DNA from: Massilia cavernae | GTDB taxonomy: Bacteria; Pseudomonadota; Gammaproteobacteria; Burkholderiales; Burkholderiaceae_D | NCBI RefSeq assembly: GCF_003590855.1 | Contig: NZ_QYUP01000079.1 | Location: 1-45,319 of the forward strand | Direction: 5' to 3' | DNA length: 45,319 bases | Part shown: positions 1 to 10,613 of the stretch, piece by piece | How positions within the stretch are numbered: position 1 is the first letter of the stretch | Layout: every line of letters begins with the position of its first letter | The notes under the pieces: model-generated | The model's database searches: none | Told to the model about the DNA's origin: nothing | What the model saw: the letters and a program-made list of their open reading frames with translations, nothing else | Position numbers and translations under genes: made by a program

Positions 1-1
1 C

Positions 2-820
2 TTGAAGCCGGCCATGGCACGGCGCTGTCTTCCCCTGCTGGCGCTGTGCGCGGCCGCCGCCTTGTCGGCGTGCGCGGGCGGCAGCGGCATGGCCACCACC
101 GGCGAAGCGGAAATCAAGACCGCGTCCGACCAGACGCTGGCCGAGAAGCGTTCCAGCATCCGCCTGCAACTGGCGATCGGCTACTACCAGGACCGCAAGT
201 ACGAGGTGGCGCTCGACGAAGTCAAGCAGGCCATCGCGGCCAATCCGGAATCGGCCGACGCGCATGGCGTGCGCGCGCTGATCTACGATGCGATGGGCGA
301 AGCCGCGCTGGCCGACCAGAGCTTCCAGCGCGCCCGCCAGCTGGCGCCGCGCAATCCGGAACTGGCCAACAACTACGGCTCCTTCCTGTGCCAGAACGGC
401 AAGCCGGAGCAGGGCATCGCCCTGTTCGAGCAGGCCCTGAAGAACCCGGCCTACCAGTCGCCGGTCAACGCTTTGCTGAACGCGGGCTCGTGCAGCCTGC
501 GCATGAAGAAGCTCGACGCGGCCGAGCGCTACCTGCTCGACGCGCTGCGCTACGACGCCGACCAGGTGGCCACCAATGCCAACCTGGCGCATGTGTATTT
601 CGAGCGGCGCGACCTTACGCGCGCCGGATTTTTTATTAACCGCCTGAGGGAAGTCGCAAAGATCGACAACCTGCCGGCCGACACGCTCTGGCTTGCGATC
701 CGTATCGACCGCAAGCTGGGGAACAAGGCGGGCGAGGCGAGCATGCTGTCGCAACTGCGCCGCCGCTTCCCGGCGTCGCCGGAGCTGGCAGCCTATCAGC
801 GCGGTGCATTTGATGAGTGA
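2..820 (+). CDS. pilF: Type IV pilus biogenesis lipoprotein PilF/PilW, TPR protein
   Basis: This is probably the outer-membrane pilotin-type lipoprotein that helps the PilQ secretin assemble for type IV pili. The N-terminus is a lipoprotein signal: two arginines, a Leu/Ala-rich core and a lipobox ending L-S-A-C at about residues 21-24. The rest is tetratricopeptide helices, for example the units around YYQDRKYEVALDEVKQAI and YGSFLCQNGKPEQGIALFEQ. The length of 272 aa is close to the usual 250 or so. The start may be TTG at 2 or ATG at 14, and both keep the signal peptide. The true start could also lie upstream of the window. The stop overlaps the region where rodZ starts, which suggests co-transcription. 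The place before rodZ and ispG is the usual one for pilF in proteobacteria. Family assignment is firm and the exact start is not. Confidence 0.85.
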   Translation: MKPAMARRCLPLLALCAAAALSACAGGSGMATTGEAEIKTASDQTLAEKRSSIRLQLAIGYYQDRKYEVALDEVKQAIAANPESADAHGVRALIYDAMGEAALADQSFQRARQLAPRNPELANNYGSFLCQNGKPEQGIALFEQALKNPAYQSPVNALLNAGSCSLRMKKLDAAERYLLDALRYDADQVATNANLAHVYFERRDLTRAGFFINRLREVAKIDNLPADTLWLAIRIDRKLGNKAGEASMLSQLRRRFPASPELAAYQRGAFDE

Positions 821-833
821 GACAGGGACGACG

Positions 834-1808
834 ATGAGTGGAGAGTGGGCAGATCAGCCGGCAGTGCCAGACAATCATGGTATTCCGGGCAAGACGCTGG
901 CAGCCGCGCGTGAAGCGTTGGGCTGGTCGGTGGAACAGATCGCGGACCAGCTGAAGATGGCGGTGCGCCAGGTGGTTGCGCTGGAAGCGGGCGACTACGC
1001 CGCGCTGCCCGGCCCCGCCGTGGTGCGCGGCTTCGTGCGCGCCTACGCCAAGGTGGTCAAGCTCGATCCGGTGCCGCTGGTGGCGCAGATCGCGCTGGAC
1101 GCGCCCGAAGCCGGCATCAACGGCAGCGTGCGCCCGAACAGGCCAACCTCGTTCACGCAGACGCGCTTCCCCAGCCACGGCAAGCGCGGCAAGCTGCCGG
1201 TGATGCCGATCGCGATCGCGGTTATCGCCGCTGCGGCCGCCGTCGGCGCCTGGCAGTTTGGCTTTGTGCCCGGCATGAACCGCGGCGCCACCCAGCCTGC
1301 CGCGACCGGCGACGCCGGCATCGCCACCTTGCCGGTGCCTGCCAACGGCAGCGCGGTGACGGCGCCTGCCATGCAGGATCCGTCGGTGCCCCTGATTTCG
1401 GTACCGCCGCCGGCCACGCCGGGTACGTCGGGCGGCGCTTCCGCGCCGGTCACCAATTCGCCGGTACAGGGCGTGACGCCGCCGCCGGCTGCCGTTGCGC
1501 CGGCTCCTGCCGCGACCGCTCCAGTCGTCACGGCGCCTGCGGCCACCGCGCCAGCCGCGGCCGCGCCGGGCGCCAATGCGCTGGTGCTGCAGGTTCGCGA
1601 GGATTCCTGGGTTGAGGTCCGCAACGCCAGCGGCAAGCCGCTGATCCGCCGCATGGTCAAGGGCGGCGGCAGCGCCACCGTGGACATCACCGACTCATCG
1701 ACGGTCATCGTCGGTAACCCGTCGGCCGTCACGGCGACCCTGCGCGGCGCCGAGGTAGCGCTGCCGCCGCAGCCGGGCAAGACCTTTTCACGAGTTAAAG
1801 TTCAGTAA
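834..1808 (+). CDS. rodZ: Cytoskeleton protein RodZ (HTH, TM and DUF4115)
   Basis: RodZ links cytoplasmic MreB filaments to the cell-wall elongation machinery across the inner membrane. About residues 16-80 form the Xre-like helix-turn-helix domain ([14 protein letters not shown], then [19 protein letters not shown], the family signature). One transmembrane helix follows at about 122-142 ([17 protein letters not shown]). A long Pro/Ala/Thr-rich periplasmic linker comes next, and then a beta-rich DUF4115 domain from about 255 to the end. I chose ATG 834 because a weak AGGGA lies upstream. ATG 813, which overlaps the pilF stop, is the alternative and adds seven residues. ispG starts 2 nt after the stop, so the genes form one operon. 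The length of 324 aa is typical. Confidence 0.88.
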   Translation: MSGEWADQPAVPDNHGIPGKTLAAAREALGWSVEQIADQLKMAVRQVVALEAGDYAALPGPAVVRGFVRAYAKVVKLDPVPLVAQIALDAPEAGINGSVRPNRPTSFTQTRFPSHGKRGKLPVMPIAIAVIAAAAAVGAWQFGFVPGMNRGATQPAATGDAGIATLPVPANGSAVTAPAMQDPSVPLISVPPPATPGTSGGASAPVTNSPVQGVTPPPAAVAPAPAATAPVVTAPAATAPAAAAPGANALVLQVREDSWVEVRNASGKPLIRRMVKGGGSATVDITDSSTVIVGNPSAVTATLRGAEVALPPQPGKTFSRVKVQ

Positions 1809-1810
1809 TC

Positions 1811-3071
<1,261 letters not shown>

Positions 3072-3085
<14 letters not shown>

Positions 3086-4412
3086 AAAAATTACAGCCGT
3101 CAAAGGCATGAACGACATCCTGCCGGCCGACGCGCCGCTGTGGGAGCTGTTCGAGAACACCGTGCAGTCGGTCCTGAAAAGCTATGGCTTCCAGAAGATC
3201 GTCACCCCTATCGTCGAAGACACCGCGCTGTTCGCGCGCGCCATCGGCGCCGTGACCGACATCGTGGAAAAGGAAATGTACTCCTTCACCGATTCGATGA
3301 ACGGCGACGCGCTGACCCTGCGCCCTGAAGGCACGGCCGGCGTGGTGCGCGCGGTGATCGAACATAACCTCGTCTACGAAGGCCCGAGGCGCCTGTGGTA
3401 CCAGGGCCCGATGTTCCGCCACGAGCGTCCGCAGCGCGGCCGCTACCGCCAGTTCTTCCAGATCGGTGCGGAAGCCGTCGGCTTCGCCGGCCCGGACATC
3501 GACGCCGAACTGATCATGCTGTGTCGCCGCCTGTGGGATGACCTGGGCCTGGAAAACATCCGCCTCGAACTGAACTCGATCGGCGACGCGTCCGAGCGCC
3601 AGCGCCACCGCGCCGACCTGATCGCCTACTTCGAAGCCAACGAAGACCAGCTGGACGCTGAAGCCAAGCGCCGCCTGCACACCAACCCGCTGCGCATCCT
3701 CGACACCAAGAACCCTGCCATGCAGGAGCTGGTGAACAAGGCGCCGAAGCTGCTCGACTACCTGGAAGGCGAGTCGGTCGCCCACTTCGAGGGCGTCAAG
3801 CGCATCCTCGACGCCAACAACATCCAGTACACGGTCAACCCGCGCCTGGTGCGCGGCCTGGACTACTACAACCGCACCGTGTTCGAATGGGTGACGGACG
3901 AACTGGGCGCGCAGGGCACCGTGTGCGCCGGCGGCCGTTACGACCCGCTGATCGAAACCTTCGGCGGCAAGCCGACGCCGGCGGTCGGATTCGCGATGGG
4001 CATCGAGCGCCTGGTCGAGCTGATGAAGCTGGCCGGCGAGCCTGCCGTGCCGTCGCTGTGCGACGTCTACATGGTGCACCAGGGCGAAGCGGCGCAGACC
4101 CAGGCGTTCATCCTGGCCGAGCGCATTCGCGATGCCGGCCTCGATGTTGTGCTACATTGCGCGACTGCGGCGGGTGCGGGCAGCTTCAAGAGCCAGATGA
4201 AGAAGGCCGATGGCAGCGGCGCCGCGTACGCGGTCATTCTCGGCGAAGACGAGATGGCCAAGGGCGTGGCCGCGATCAAGGCGCTGCGTGGCGCCGAGGG
4301 CGAGCAGCAGGCCAGCGTGCCGTTCCTCGAGGTGGTCGACTACGTGGTCGACCAGATCATCGGCTGCTGCGACCACAGCGGCGAAGAAGGCCACGTGCAC
4401 CATCATCACTAG
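3072..4412 (+). CDS. hisS: Histidine--tRNA ligase HisS
   Basis: HisS charges tRNA-His with histidine as a class II synthetase dimer in the cytoplasm. Motif 1 lies near KGMNDILP. Motif 2 is visible as [17 protein letters not shown]. The histidine-binding HisA motif is [14 protein letters not shown] at about residues 259-272. The C-terminal anticodon-binding domain follows (from about 325). The start ATG is inside the end of ispG (14-nt overlap). At 446 aa it is about 20 residues longer than the E. coli enzyme. The extra part is a C-terminal tail, [15 protein letters not shown], with two Cys and six His, which looks able to bind metal. The tail is read directly and its role is unknown. Confidence 0.97.
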
Positions 4413-4459
4413 GCAAGCGGCAGTACTTTTTTTGATCCATTAACTATACTTATAAGCAC

Positions 4460-5113
4460 ATGGCATACGATCTCGAAGAACAAGAGCAGATAGCGTCCCT
4501 GAAAGCATTCTGGAACAAGTTCGGCAACCTGATTACCTGGGCGGCCATCATCATCCTCGGCAGCTATGCGGCCTATAACTACTGGAACTACTACCAGCGC
4601 AACAACGCCGCCGAAGCCTCGGGCCTGTACGAAGAGATGACCAAGTCGATGGCCGCCAAGGACAACACCAAGGTCCAGCGCATCGCCTCCGACATCGAAG
4701 CGAAGTACGCGCGCAGCGCCTACGCCCAGATGGGCGCGCTGGCCGCAGCGAAAAGCGCGTTCGACGCGAACGACCTGAAGACCGCGAAAGCGCGCCTGCA
4801 GTGGGTGGTCGAACACGGCGACGACGAATACCAGTCGGTCGCGCGCCTGCGCCTGTCCGGCGTGCTGCTCGACGAGAAAGCCTTCGACGAGGCGCTGAAG
4901 GTATTGTCCGCCGTCGAGCTGCCGCAATTCGCGGGCGCGGTTGCCGACCGCAAGGGCGACATCCTGGTAGCGCAGGACAAGCTGGCCGAGGCGCGCGCCG
5001 CCTACCAGGCTGCGCTCGACACGATGGCAAAGAACGATCCTGGCCGCCAGCTGGTGCAGCTGAAGCTCGAAGCGATTGGCGGCGCCGCGGCGACCCCGAA
5101 AGCAGCTGCGTAA
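4460..5113 (+). CDS. YfgM-like tetratricopeptide membrane protein (ancillary SecYEG subunit)
   Basis: This is a homologue of YfgM, an inner-membrane protein that associates with the SecYEG translocon and periplasmic chaperones. The first 20 or so residues are cytoplasmic and acidic (MAYDLEEQEQIASLKAFWNK). They are followed by one transmembrane helix at about 23-42 (LITWAAIIILGSYAAYNYW). A periplasmic TPR-like helical domain fills the rest and ends in a low-complexity Ala/Lys tail. The length of 217 aa is typical. The place between hisS and bamB is the conserved one and supports the call. A 13-bp hairpin separates it from bamB, so bamB may be partly uncoupled. Confidence 0.88.
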   Translation: MAYDLEEQEQIASLKAFWNKFGNLITWAAIIILGSYAAYNYWNYYQRNNAAEASGLYEEMTKSMAAKDNTKVQRIASDIEAKYARSAYAQMGALAAAKSAFDANDLKTAKARLQWVVEHGDDEYQSVARLRLSGVLLDEKAFDEALKVLSAVELPQFAGAVADRKGDILVAQDKLAEARAAYQAALDTMAKNDPGRQLVQLKLEAIGGAAATPKAAA

Positions 5114-5128
5114 TATCCCGTAATGGCA

Positions 5129-5160
5129 GCCCGCGCGCGCCGTCAAGGGTGCGCGCGGGC
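5129..5160 (+). terminator. GC-rich hairpin between yfgM and bamB, terminator or attenuator
   Basis: GCCCGCGCGC at 5129-5138 pairs perfectly with GCGCGCGGGC at 5151-5160. The stem extends inward by three more pairs, one of them G-U, to a six-base loop at 5142-5147. Only three T follow, so termination is probably partial. It lies 15 bp after the yfgM stop and 40 bp before bamB. Confidence 0.6.
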
Positions 5161-5200
5161 TTTGCGCCCTCTGGTGGCAACGAACACAAGATCAAGGTAA

Positions 5201-6361
5201 ATGAATATGCGTATTACCCAGAAGCTTCTCGGTGCAGGTGTGCTGGCTGTCGTGGCCGGCTGCTCGACGCTCAATTCGATCAATCCATTCGCGTCCAAGC
5301 CGAAGGGTAACCTGCCGGCGCCGCTGGTCGAACTGAAAGGCACGATGGCCGTGCGCACCGCATGGAAGCTCGATATCGGCAAGGCCCAGGATTACCTGTT
5401 CTCGCCTGCGGTGGTCGGCAACACCGTGGTTGCCGCCAGCAACGACGGCTCGATCGCGCGCGTCGAAGCGGAATCCGGCCGCCAGCTGTGGCGCATCAAG
5501 GCCGAGAGCCCGCTGACCGCGGGCGTCGGCACCGACGGCAACATGCTGGTCTTCGGCGCCAACAAGGGCGCGGTGCTGGCCTACGACATGGACGGCAAGG
5601 CGATGTGGAAGTACCAGGCCTCGTCGGAAGTGATCTCGTCGCCGGTGGTGGGGCAGGGCATCGTGGTGGTGCGCTCGATCGACAACCGCATCGTCGGCCT
5701 GGACGCCAGGACCGGCGAACAAAAATGGACCGTGCAGCGCATTTCGCCGCCGCTCACCTTGCGCAACGCGCCGGGGATGGTGGTGGTGAACAAGGACGTG
5801 ATCATCGCCCAGCCGGGCGGCAAGCTGATTTCGCTGCTGCTGGCGACCGGCGCGCCGCGCTGGGAAGCGACGGTCGGCGAGGCGCGCGGCGCCACCGAAC
5901 TGGAACGCGTGACCGACATCGGCGGCACGCCTGTCGTGTTCGGAAACGAAGTGTGCGCCGCTGCCTACCAGGGCCGTGTAGCCTGCTTCGAACTGGCCAG
6001 CGGTTCGCCGCGCTGGAACAAGGAACTCTCGTCCGAAGTGGGCGTGTCGGTCGACCAGCGCTTTGTGTTCGCGGTGGACGACAAGGGCGCGGTATCGGCC
6101 TTCGACCGCGAAAGCGGCACCAGCGTCTGGAAGAACGACAAGCTCGGCTTCCGCCGCGTGTCGACCCCCGTTTCCTACGGCCGTGCCGTGGCGGTGGGCG
6201 ACTACCAGGGTTACATCCACTTCCTGTCGCGGGAAGATGGCGCATTTTTGGCACGCGCCGCAACTGACGGAAGCCCGGTGATCTCGGTTCCCCAGGTCGC
6301 TGGCTCGAATCTGATTTTTCAAACACAATCTGGGACTGTGACCGCAATCGCGGTCGAATAA
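5201..6361 (+). CDS. bamB: Outer membrane assembly lipoprotein BamB
   Basis: BamB is the eight-bladed beta-propeller lipoprotein of the BAM complex, which inserts beta-barrel proteins into the outer membrane. The signal peptide ends in a V-A-G-C lipobox at residues 18-21. The rest carries repeated PQQ-like propeller blades, for example [45 protein letters not shown] and [14 protein letters not shown]. The length of 386 aa is normal. I chose ATG 5201 because AAGGT lies just upstream; a second in-frame ATG is at 5207. der starts 2 nt after the stop. The order yfgM-bamB-der is conserved across beta- and gammaproteobacteria. Confidence 0.95.
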   Translation: MNMRITQKLLGAGVLAVVAGCSTLNSINPFASKPKGNLPAPLVELKGTMAVRTAWKLDIGKAQDYLFSPAVVGNTVVAASNDGSIARVEAESGRQLWRIKAESPLTAGVGTDGNMLVFGANKGAVLAYDMDGKAMWKYQASSEVISSPVVGQGIVVVRSIDNRIVGLDARTGEQKWTVQRISPPLTLRNAPGMVVVNKDVIIAQPGGKLISLLLATGAPRWEATVGEARGATELERVTDIGGTPVVFGNEVCAAAYQGRVACFELASGSPRWNKELSSEVGVSVDQRFVFAVDDKGAVSAFDRESGTSVWKNDKLGFRRVSTPVSYGRAVAVGDYQGYIHFLSREDGAFLARAATDGSPVISVPQVAGSNLIFQTQSGTVTAIAVE

Positions 6362-6362
6362 A

Positions 6363-7706
6363 ATGAAGCCGGTAATAGCACTAGTTGGTCGACCCAACGT
6401 CGGGAAATCGACCTTATTCAATCGCCTCACCCGCTCGCGCGATGCGCTGGTGGCGGACCTGCCTGGCCTGACGCGTGACCGCCACTACGGCGAAGGCCGC
6501 GTCGGCGAGCGTCCGTTCCTGGTCATCGACACGGGCGGTTTCGAGCCCGTGGCCAAGGAAGGCATCGTCAAGGAAATGGCGCTGCAGACCAAGCAGGCCG
6601 TGGCCGAAGCCGACGTGGTGGTGTTCATCGTCGACGGCCGCCAGGGCCTGACGCCGCACGACAAGACCATCACCGACTTCCTGCGCAAGTCCGGCCGCAA
6701 GGTCATGCTGGTGGTGAACAAGGCCGAGGGCATGAAGTACACCTCGGTGGTGGCGGACTTCTATGAACTCGGCATGGGCGACCCGTACGTGATCTCCGCC
6801 GCCCACGGCGACGGCGTGCACGACCTGGTGCAGGAAGCGCTCGACACGGCCTTCGCCCAGCGTCCTGAGGACGCGGAAGAGCTGGAGCCGGCCGAACGCG
6901 GCATCAAGATCGCCATCGTCGGCCGCCCGAACGTGGGCAAGTCGACCCTGGTGAACACCCTGATCGGCGAACAGCGCGTGATCGCGTTCGACATGCCGGG
7001 CACCACCCGCGACTCGATCGAGGTTCCGTTCGAACGCGACGGCAAGCACTATACGCTGATCGACACCGCCGGCATCCGCCGCCGCGGCAAGGTGTTCGAA
7101 GCGATCGAGAAGTTCTCGGTCGTGAAGACCCTGCAGTCGGTGTCCGAAGCCCACGTGGTGATCCTGCTGCTCGACGCGCAACAGGACATCTCGGAGCAGG
7201 ACGCCCATATCGCCGGCTTCATCCTCGAATCCGGCCGCGCGCTGGTGGTGGCGGTGAACAAGTGGGACGGCCTCGAGTCCAGCGACCGCGACGAGATCAA
7301 GATCGACCTCGACCGCAAGCTCGACTTCCTGTCGTTCGCCAAGACCCACTTCATCTCGGCGCTGAAGGCCACCGGCATCGGCCCGCTGATGAAGTCGGTC
7401 GACTCGGCCTACGCCGCGGCCACCGCCGACCTGTCGACCCCGCGCCTGACCCGCGCGCTGATCGAGGCGGTGGAAAAGCAGGAACCGAAACGCAAAGGGT
7501 CGACCCGGCCCAAGATGCGGTATGCTCACCAGGGCGGGCAAAATCCGCCGATCATCGTCATCCACGGCAATTCGCTCGAGGCGATCACCGAGCCATACAA
7601 GCGCTACCTCGAGAAGCATTTCCGCGACACGTTCAACCTGGTCGGCACCCCGCTCCGCATTGAATTGCGTACTGGCAAGAACCCCTTTGCCAGAACGCAG
7701 AAATAA
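6363..7706 (+). CDS. der: Ribosome biogenesis GTPase Der (EngA)
   Basis: Der is an essential GTPase with two G domains that works in assembly of the 50S ribosomal subunit. G1 loops GRPNVGKST occur twice, at residues 9-17 and about 187-195. The matching G3 motifs are DTGGF and DTAGI, and the G4 motifs are NKAEG and NKWDG. A C-terminal KH-like domain ends in basic residues ([17 protein letters not shown]). The length of 447 aa is typical. The ATG lies 2 nt after bamB, so the pair is co-transcribed. I see no defects. Confidence 0.97.
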   Translation: MKPVIALVGRPNVGKSTLFNRLTRSRDALVADLPGLTRDRHYGEGRVGERPFLVIDTGGFEPVAKEGIVKEMALQTKQAVAEADVVVFIVDGRQGLTPHDKTITDFLRKSGRKVMLVVNKAEGMKYTSVVADFYELGMGDPYVISAAHGDGVHDLVQEALDTAFAQRPEDAEELEPAERGIKIAIVGRPNVGKSTLVNTLIGEQRVIAFDMPGTTRDSIEVPFERDGKHYTLIDTAGIRRRGKVFEAIEKFSVVKTLQSVSEAHVVILLLDAQQDISEQDAHIAGFILESGRALVVAVNKWDGLESSDRDEIKIDLDRKLDFLSFAKTHFISALKATGIGPLMKSVDSAYAAATADLSTPRLTRALIEAVEKQEPKRKGSTRPKMRYAHQGGQNPPIIVIHGNSLEAITEPYKRYLEKHFRDTFNLVGTPLRIELRTGKNPFARTQK

Positions 7707-7749
7707 AGACGGTCGGCCGACAAGAACCGGCAAAACAGGTTACAGTAGC

Positions 7750-7777
7750 TTGGAGACACCTTTCGCCTTTTTATAGA
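7750..7777 (+). promoter_or_regulatory. Putative sigma-70 promoter for hfq-hflX-hflK-hflC
   Basis: TTGGAG at 7750-7755 and TATAGA at 7772-7777 are separated by 16 bp and lie about 73 bp before the hfq start. Each box matches the consensus in four to five positions. The intergenic gap and the change in gene function also suggest a new transcript starts here. Confidence 0.45.
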
Positions 7778-7849
7778 ATGGTGTTTCCGGCACTTGAAAA
7801 AGAACGAGTCGCCTCCAATTCCTTAATACAACAAACACACGGAGCTGTT

Positions 7850-8086
7850 ATGAGCAACAAAGGGCAATTGTTACAAGACCCATTCCTCAATGCATTGCGC
7901 AAAGAGCACGTACCCGTTTCGATCTACCTGGTCAACGGCATCAAACTGCAGGGCCACATCGAATCGTTCGACCAATATGTAGTACTGCTGCGTAACACCG
8001 TTACCCAGATGGTCTACAAGCATGCCATCTCCACCGTCGTGCCTGCCCGCGCTGTCAACCTCAGCCTTGAATCCGAAGCTGAATAA
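7850..8086 (+). CDS. hfq: RNA chaperone Hfq
   Basis: Hfq forms a hexameric Sm ring that pairs small RNAs with mRNAs. The Sm1 motif runs through [21 protein letters not shown] and the Sm2 motif is [10 protein letters not shown] at about residues 54-63. The N-terminus [14 protein letters not shown] is the typical one. The 78-aa length is the short betaproteobacterial form, with almost no C-terminal tail (only [11 protein letters not shown]). I chose ATG 7850 over the longer in-frame start at 7778 because GGAGC sits at 7841-7845 and the protein begins exactly at the conserved N-terminus. hflX follows, as usual. Confidence 0.98.
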   Translation: MSNKGQLLQDPFLNALRKEHVPVSIYLVNGIKLQGHIESFDQYVVLLRNTVTQMVYKHAISTVVPARAVNLSLESEAE

Positions 8087-8143
8087 GACGATGGGCGACA
8101 AGCCACCGGCGTTTGCCCGCGCCGACTGCAGCCTGGAACTGTC

Positions 8144-9328
8144 ATGCGCGCGGCGCTAGTCGGCGTCGACTTCGGCGCTGGCGACTTCGACGCCAGCCTC
8201 GAAGAGCTGTCGCTGCTTGCCCAATCCGCCGGCGCGGAACCGATCACGACCATCACCGCCAAGCGTTCCAGCCCGGACGCCGCCTACTTTGTCGGCAGCG
8301 GCAAGGCGGACGAAGTGGCGCATGCCTGCGTCGACGACAAGATCGAGATCGTCATCTTCAACCACGCGCTGTCGCCGGCCCAGCAGCGCAACCTCGAAAA
8401 ACGCCTGAACGTACGGGTACTCGACCGCACCAGCCTGATCCTCGACATCTTCGCGCAGCGTGCGCAAAGCCACGAGGGCAAGCTGCAGGTCGAACTGGCC
8501 CAGCTCCAGCACCTGTCCACGCGCCTGATCCGCGGCTGGACCCACCTTGAACGCCAAAAGGGCGGTATCGGCCTGCGCGGCCCGGGTGAGACCCAGCTGG
8601 AGACCGACCGCCGCCTGATCGGCGAGCGCGTCAAGGCCCTGCGCGCACGCCTGGCCAAGCTGCGCAAGCAGCACGAAACCCAGCGCCGCTCGCGCAACCG
8701 CGCCGGCACCTTCTCGGTGTCCCTGGTCGGCTATACCAACGCGGGCAAATCGACGCTGTTCAATGCACTCACCAAGGCCGGCGTGTACGTCGCCAACCAG
8801 CTGTTCGCGACGCTGGACACGACCTCGCGCCGCGTCTACCTGGGCGAGGAAGTCGGCAACGTGGTCATCTCCGACACGGTCGGCTTCGTGCGCGAACTGC
8901 CCCACCAGCTGGTGGCGGCATTCCGCGCCACCCTGGAAGAAACCATCCACGCCGACCTGCTGCTGCACGTGGTCGACGGCGCCAGCCCGGTGCGGATGGA
9001 ACAGATCGATCAGGTCAACCTGGTGCTGAAAGAGATCGGCGCCGACCATATTCCCCAGATCCTGGTCTGGAACAAGATCGATGCGGCGGGCCTCGATCCG
9101 GCGGTCGAACGTGATGAATATGATAAAATCAGCCGCGTTTTTATCAGCGCCCGCAGTGGCGCCGGCCTGGACTTGCTGCGCGATTCGATCGTCGAATCGG
9201 CCAAATCCGCGCCAGGTCTGACCTATATGTATGAAAACAAAGAGCAGGACGATGCCGGCCTGGAGTCGATGGAAGACATCGACCCAACCGAAAGTATTCT
9301 AACCTCCACCAACGTCGGACCACGATAG
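8144..9328 (+). CDS. hflX: Ribosome-associated GTPase HflX
   Basis: HflX is a GTPase that splits stalled 70S ribosomes and helps recovery after heat stress. The N-terminal nucleotide-binding domain holds YFVGSGKADEVA. A helical linker carries GGIGLRGPGETQLETDRR, the HflX signature at about residues 143-160. The G domain follows: G1 GYTNAGKST at about 196, G3 DTVGF, and G4 NKID. The length of 394 aa is typical for Betaproteobacteria. A GGAACT lies just before ATG 8144. hflK starts 2 nt after the stop, so hfq, hflX, hflK and hflC form one unit. Confidence 0.95.
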   Translation: MRAALVGVDFGAGDFDASLEELSLLAQSAGAEPITTITAKRSSPDAAYFVGSGKADEVAHACVDDKIEIVIFNHALSPAQQRNLEKRLNVRVLDRTSLILDIFAQRAQSHEGKLQVELAQLQHLSTRLIRGWTHLERQKGGIGLRGPGETQLETDRRLIGERVKALRARLAKLRKQHETQRRSRNRAGTFSVSLVGYTNAGKSTLFNALTKAGVYVANQLFATLDTTSRRVYLGEEVGNVVISDTVGFVRELPHQLVAAFRATLEETIHADLLLHVVDGASPVRMEQIDQVNLVLKEIGADHIPQILVWNKIDAAGLDPAVERDEYDKISRVFISARSGAGLDLLRDSIVESAKSAPGLTYMYENKEQDDAGLESMEDIDPTESILTSTNVGPR

Positions 9329-9329
9329 C

Positions 9330-10613
9330 ATGCTTGTCTCACTTCTTAAACGCGTTGGCATCTCGCTGACGCTGAACGACCCGCGCTGGGGCCGCAAGCC
9401 CGAAGGCGACAACAACAAGGCCCAGGAAGGCAAACGCCCGGGCGAAGGGCCGCCTGACCTCGACCAGATGTGGCGCGACTTCAATGCCCGCCTGAATCGC
9501 CTATTCGGCGGCAAGAACAAGGGCGGCGGCGACGGCGGCAATGGCGGCGGCAGCGGCTACGTCGGCGACATGAAAGGCGCAGGCTTCACGGTCGGCGCGG
9601 CCGCCGCGGTGGTGGCGCTGATCTGGCTGGCCAGCGGCGCCTTCATCGTGCAGGAAGGCCAGGTTGGCGTGGTCACCACGTTCGGCCAGTACAGCCACTC
9701 GACCACGCCGGGTTTCAACTGGCGCTGGCCGTATCCGTTCCAGGCGCATGAAACCGTCAACGTGTCGCAGGTGCGCACCGCCGAAATCGGCTACCGCTCC
9801 AACGTGCGCAACAAGCGCCCGCAGGAAGCGCTGATGCTGACCGACGACGAAAACATCATCGACATCCAGTTCGCCGTCCAGTACACGCTGAAGGATCCGG
9901 TGGCGTGGCTGTTCAACAACCGCGACCAGGACGAAACCGTGCGCCAGGTCGCCGAAAGCTCGATCCGCGAAGTGGTCGGCAAGAGCAAGATGGACTTCGT
10001 GCTGTACGAAGGCCGCGAGAAAGTCGCCAACGACGTGCAGATGCTGATGCAGACCATCGTCGACCGCTACAAGCTGGGCGCGCAGATCACCAACGTGACC
10101 ATGCAGGGCGTGCAGCCGCCGGAGCAGGTGCAAAGCTCGTTCGACGACGCCGTCAAGGCAGGGCAGGACCGCGAACGCGCCAAGAACGAAGGCCAGGCCT
10201 ACGCCAACGACGTGATCCCGCGCGCACGCGGTAACGCATCGCGCCTGCTGCAGGAGGCCGAAGCGTACCGCTCGATGGTGACCGAGAACGCAACCGGTAA
10301 CGCATCGCGCTTCGCGCAGGTGCTGACCGAGTACCAGAAGGCGCCGGGCGTAACGCGCGACCGCCTCTACCTCGACACCATGCAGCAGATCTTCACCAGT
10401 GCCAGCAAGGTCATGGTCGACGCCAAGTCGAACAGCAACCTGCTGTACCTCCCGCTGGACAAGCTGATCGCCCAGAGCGCGGCCAATGCTGCAGCGGTGG
10501 GCAGCAAGTCCGGTCCTGTGACGATGCCGGTCGAAACGCCGGCGCCGCTGGAACAGGTAATTCAGCGCGACAGCCGTAGTCGCGAGTCTTCACGTGATCG
10601 GGAGAGCCGTTAA
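9330..10613 (+). CDS. hflK: Protease modulator HflK, stomatin/prohibitin family
   Basis: HflK assembles with HflC into a large inner-membrane cage that encloses and modulates the FtsH protease. The N-terminal cytoplasmic part contains DPRWGRKPEG and a Gly-rich stretch (GGGDGGNGGGSG). One transmembrane helix lies at about residues 86-107. The SPFH/Band-7 domain follows (VQEGQVGVVTTFGQY and onward), with a helical region ending near residue 370. The C-terminal tail is Arg/Ser rich. The length of 427 aa is normal. The stop TAA overlaps the hflC ATG by one base (TAATG), which indicates translational coupling. Confidence 0.96.
   Translation: MLVSLLKRVGISLTLNDPRWGRKPEGDNNKAQEGKRPGEGPPDLDQMWRDFNARLNRLFGGKNKGGGDGGNGGGSGYVGDMKGAGFTVGAAAAVVALIWLASGAFIVQEGQVGVVTTFGQYSHSTTPGFNWRWPYPFQAHETVNVSQVRTAEIGYRSNVRNKRPQEALMLTDDENIIDIQFAVQYTLKDPVAWLFNNRDQDETVRQVAESSIREVVGKSKMDFVLYEGREKVANDVQMLMQTIVDRYKLGAQITNVTMQGVQPPEQVQSSFDDAVKAGQDRERAKNEGQAYANDVIPRARGNASRLLQEAEAYRSMVTENATGNASRFAQVLTEYQKAPGVTRDRLYLDTMQQIFTSASKVMVDAKSNSNLLYLPLDKLIAQSAANAAAVGSKSGPVTMPVETPAPLEQVIQRDSRSRESSRDRESR

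Noticed and set aside
5192..7733. Long minus-strand open frames opposite bamB and der
   Set aside because: They are His/Arg/Val-rich mirror translations of well-conserved plus-strand genes and have no recognisable motifs.
9520..9560. GGC-rich repeat in hflK as a microsatellite
   Set aside because: It encodes the normal Gly-rich N-terminal stretch of HflK and is not a regular tandem repeat.
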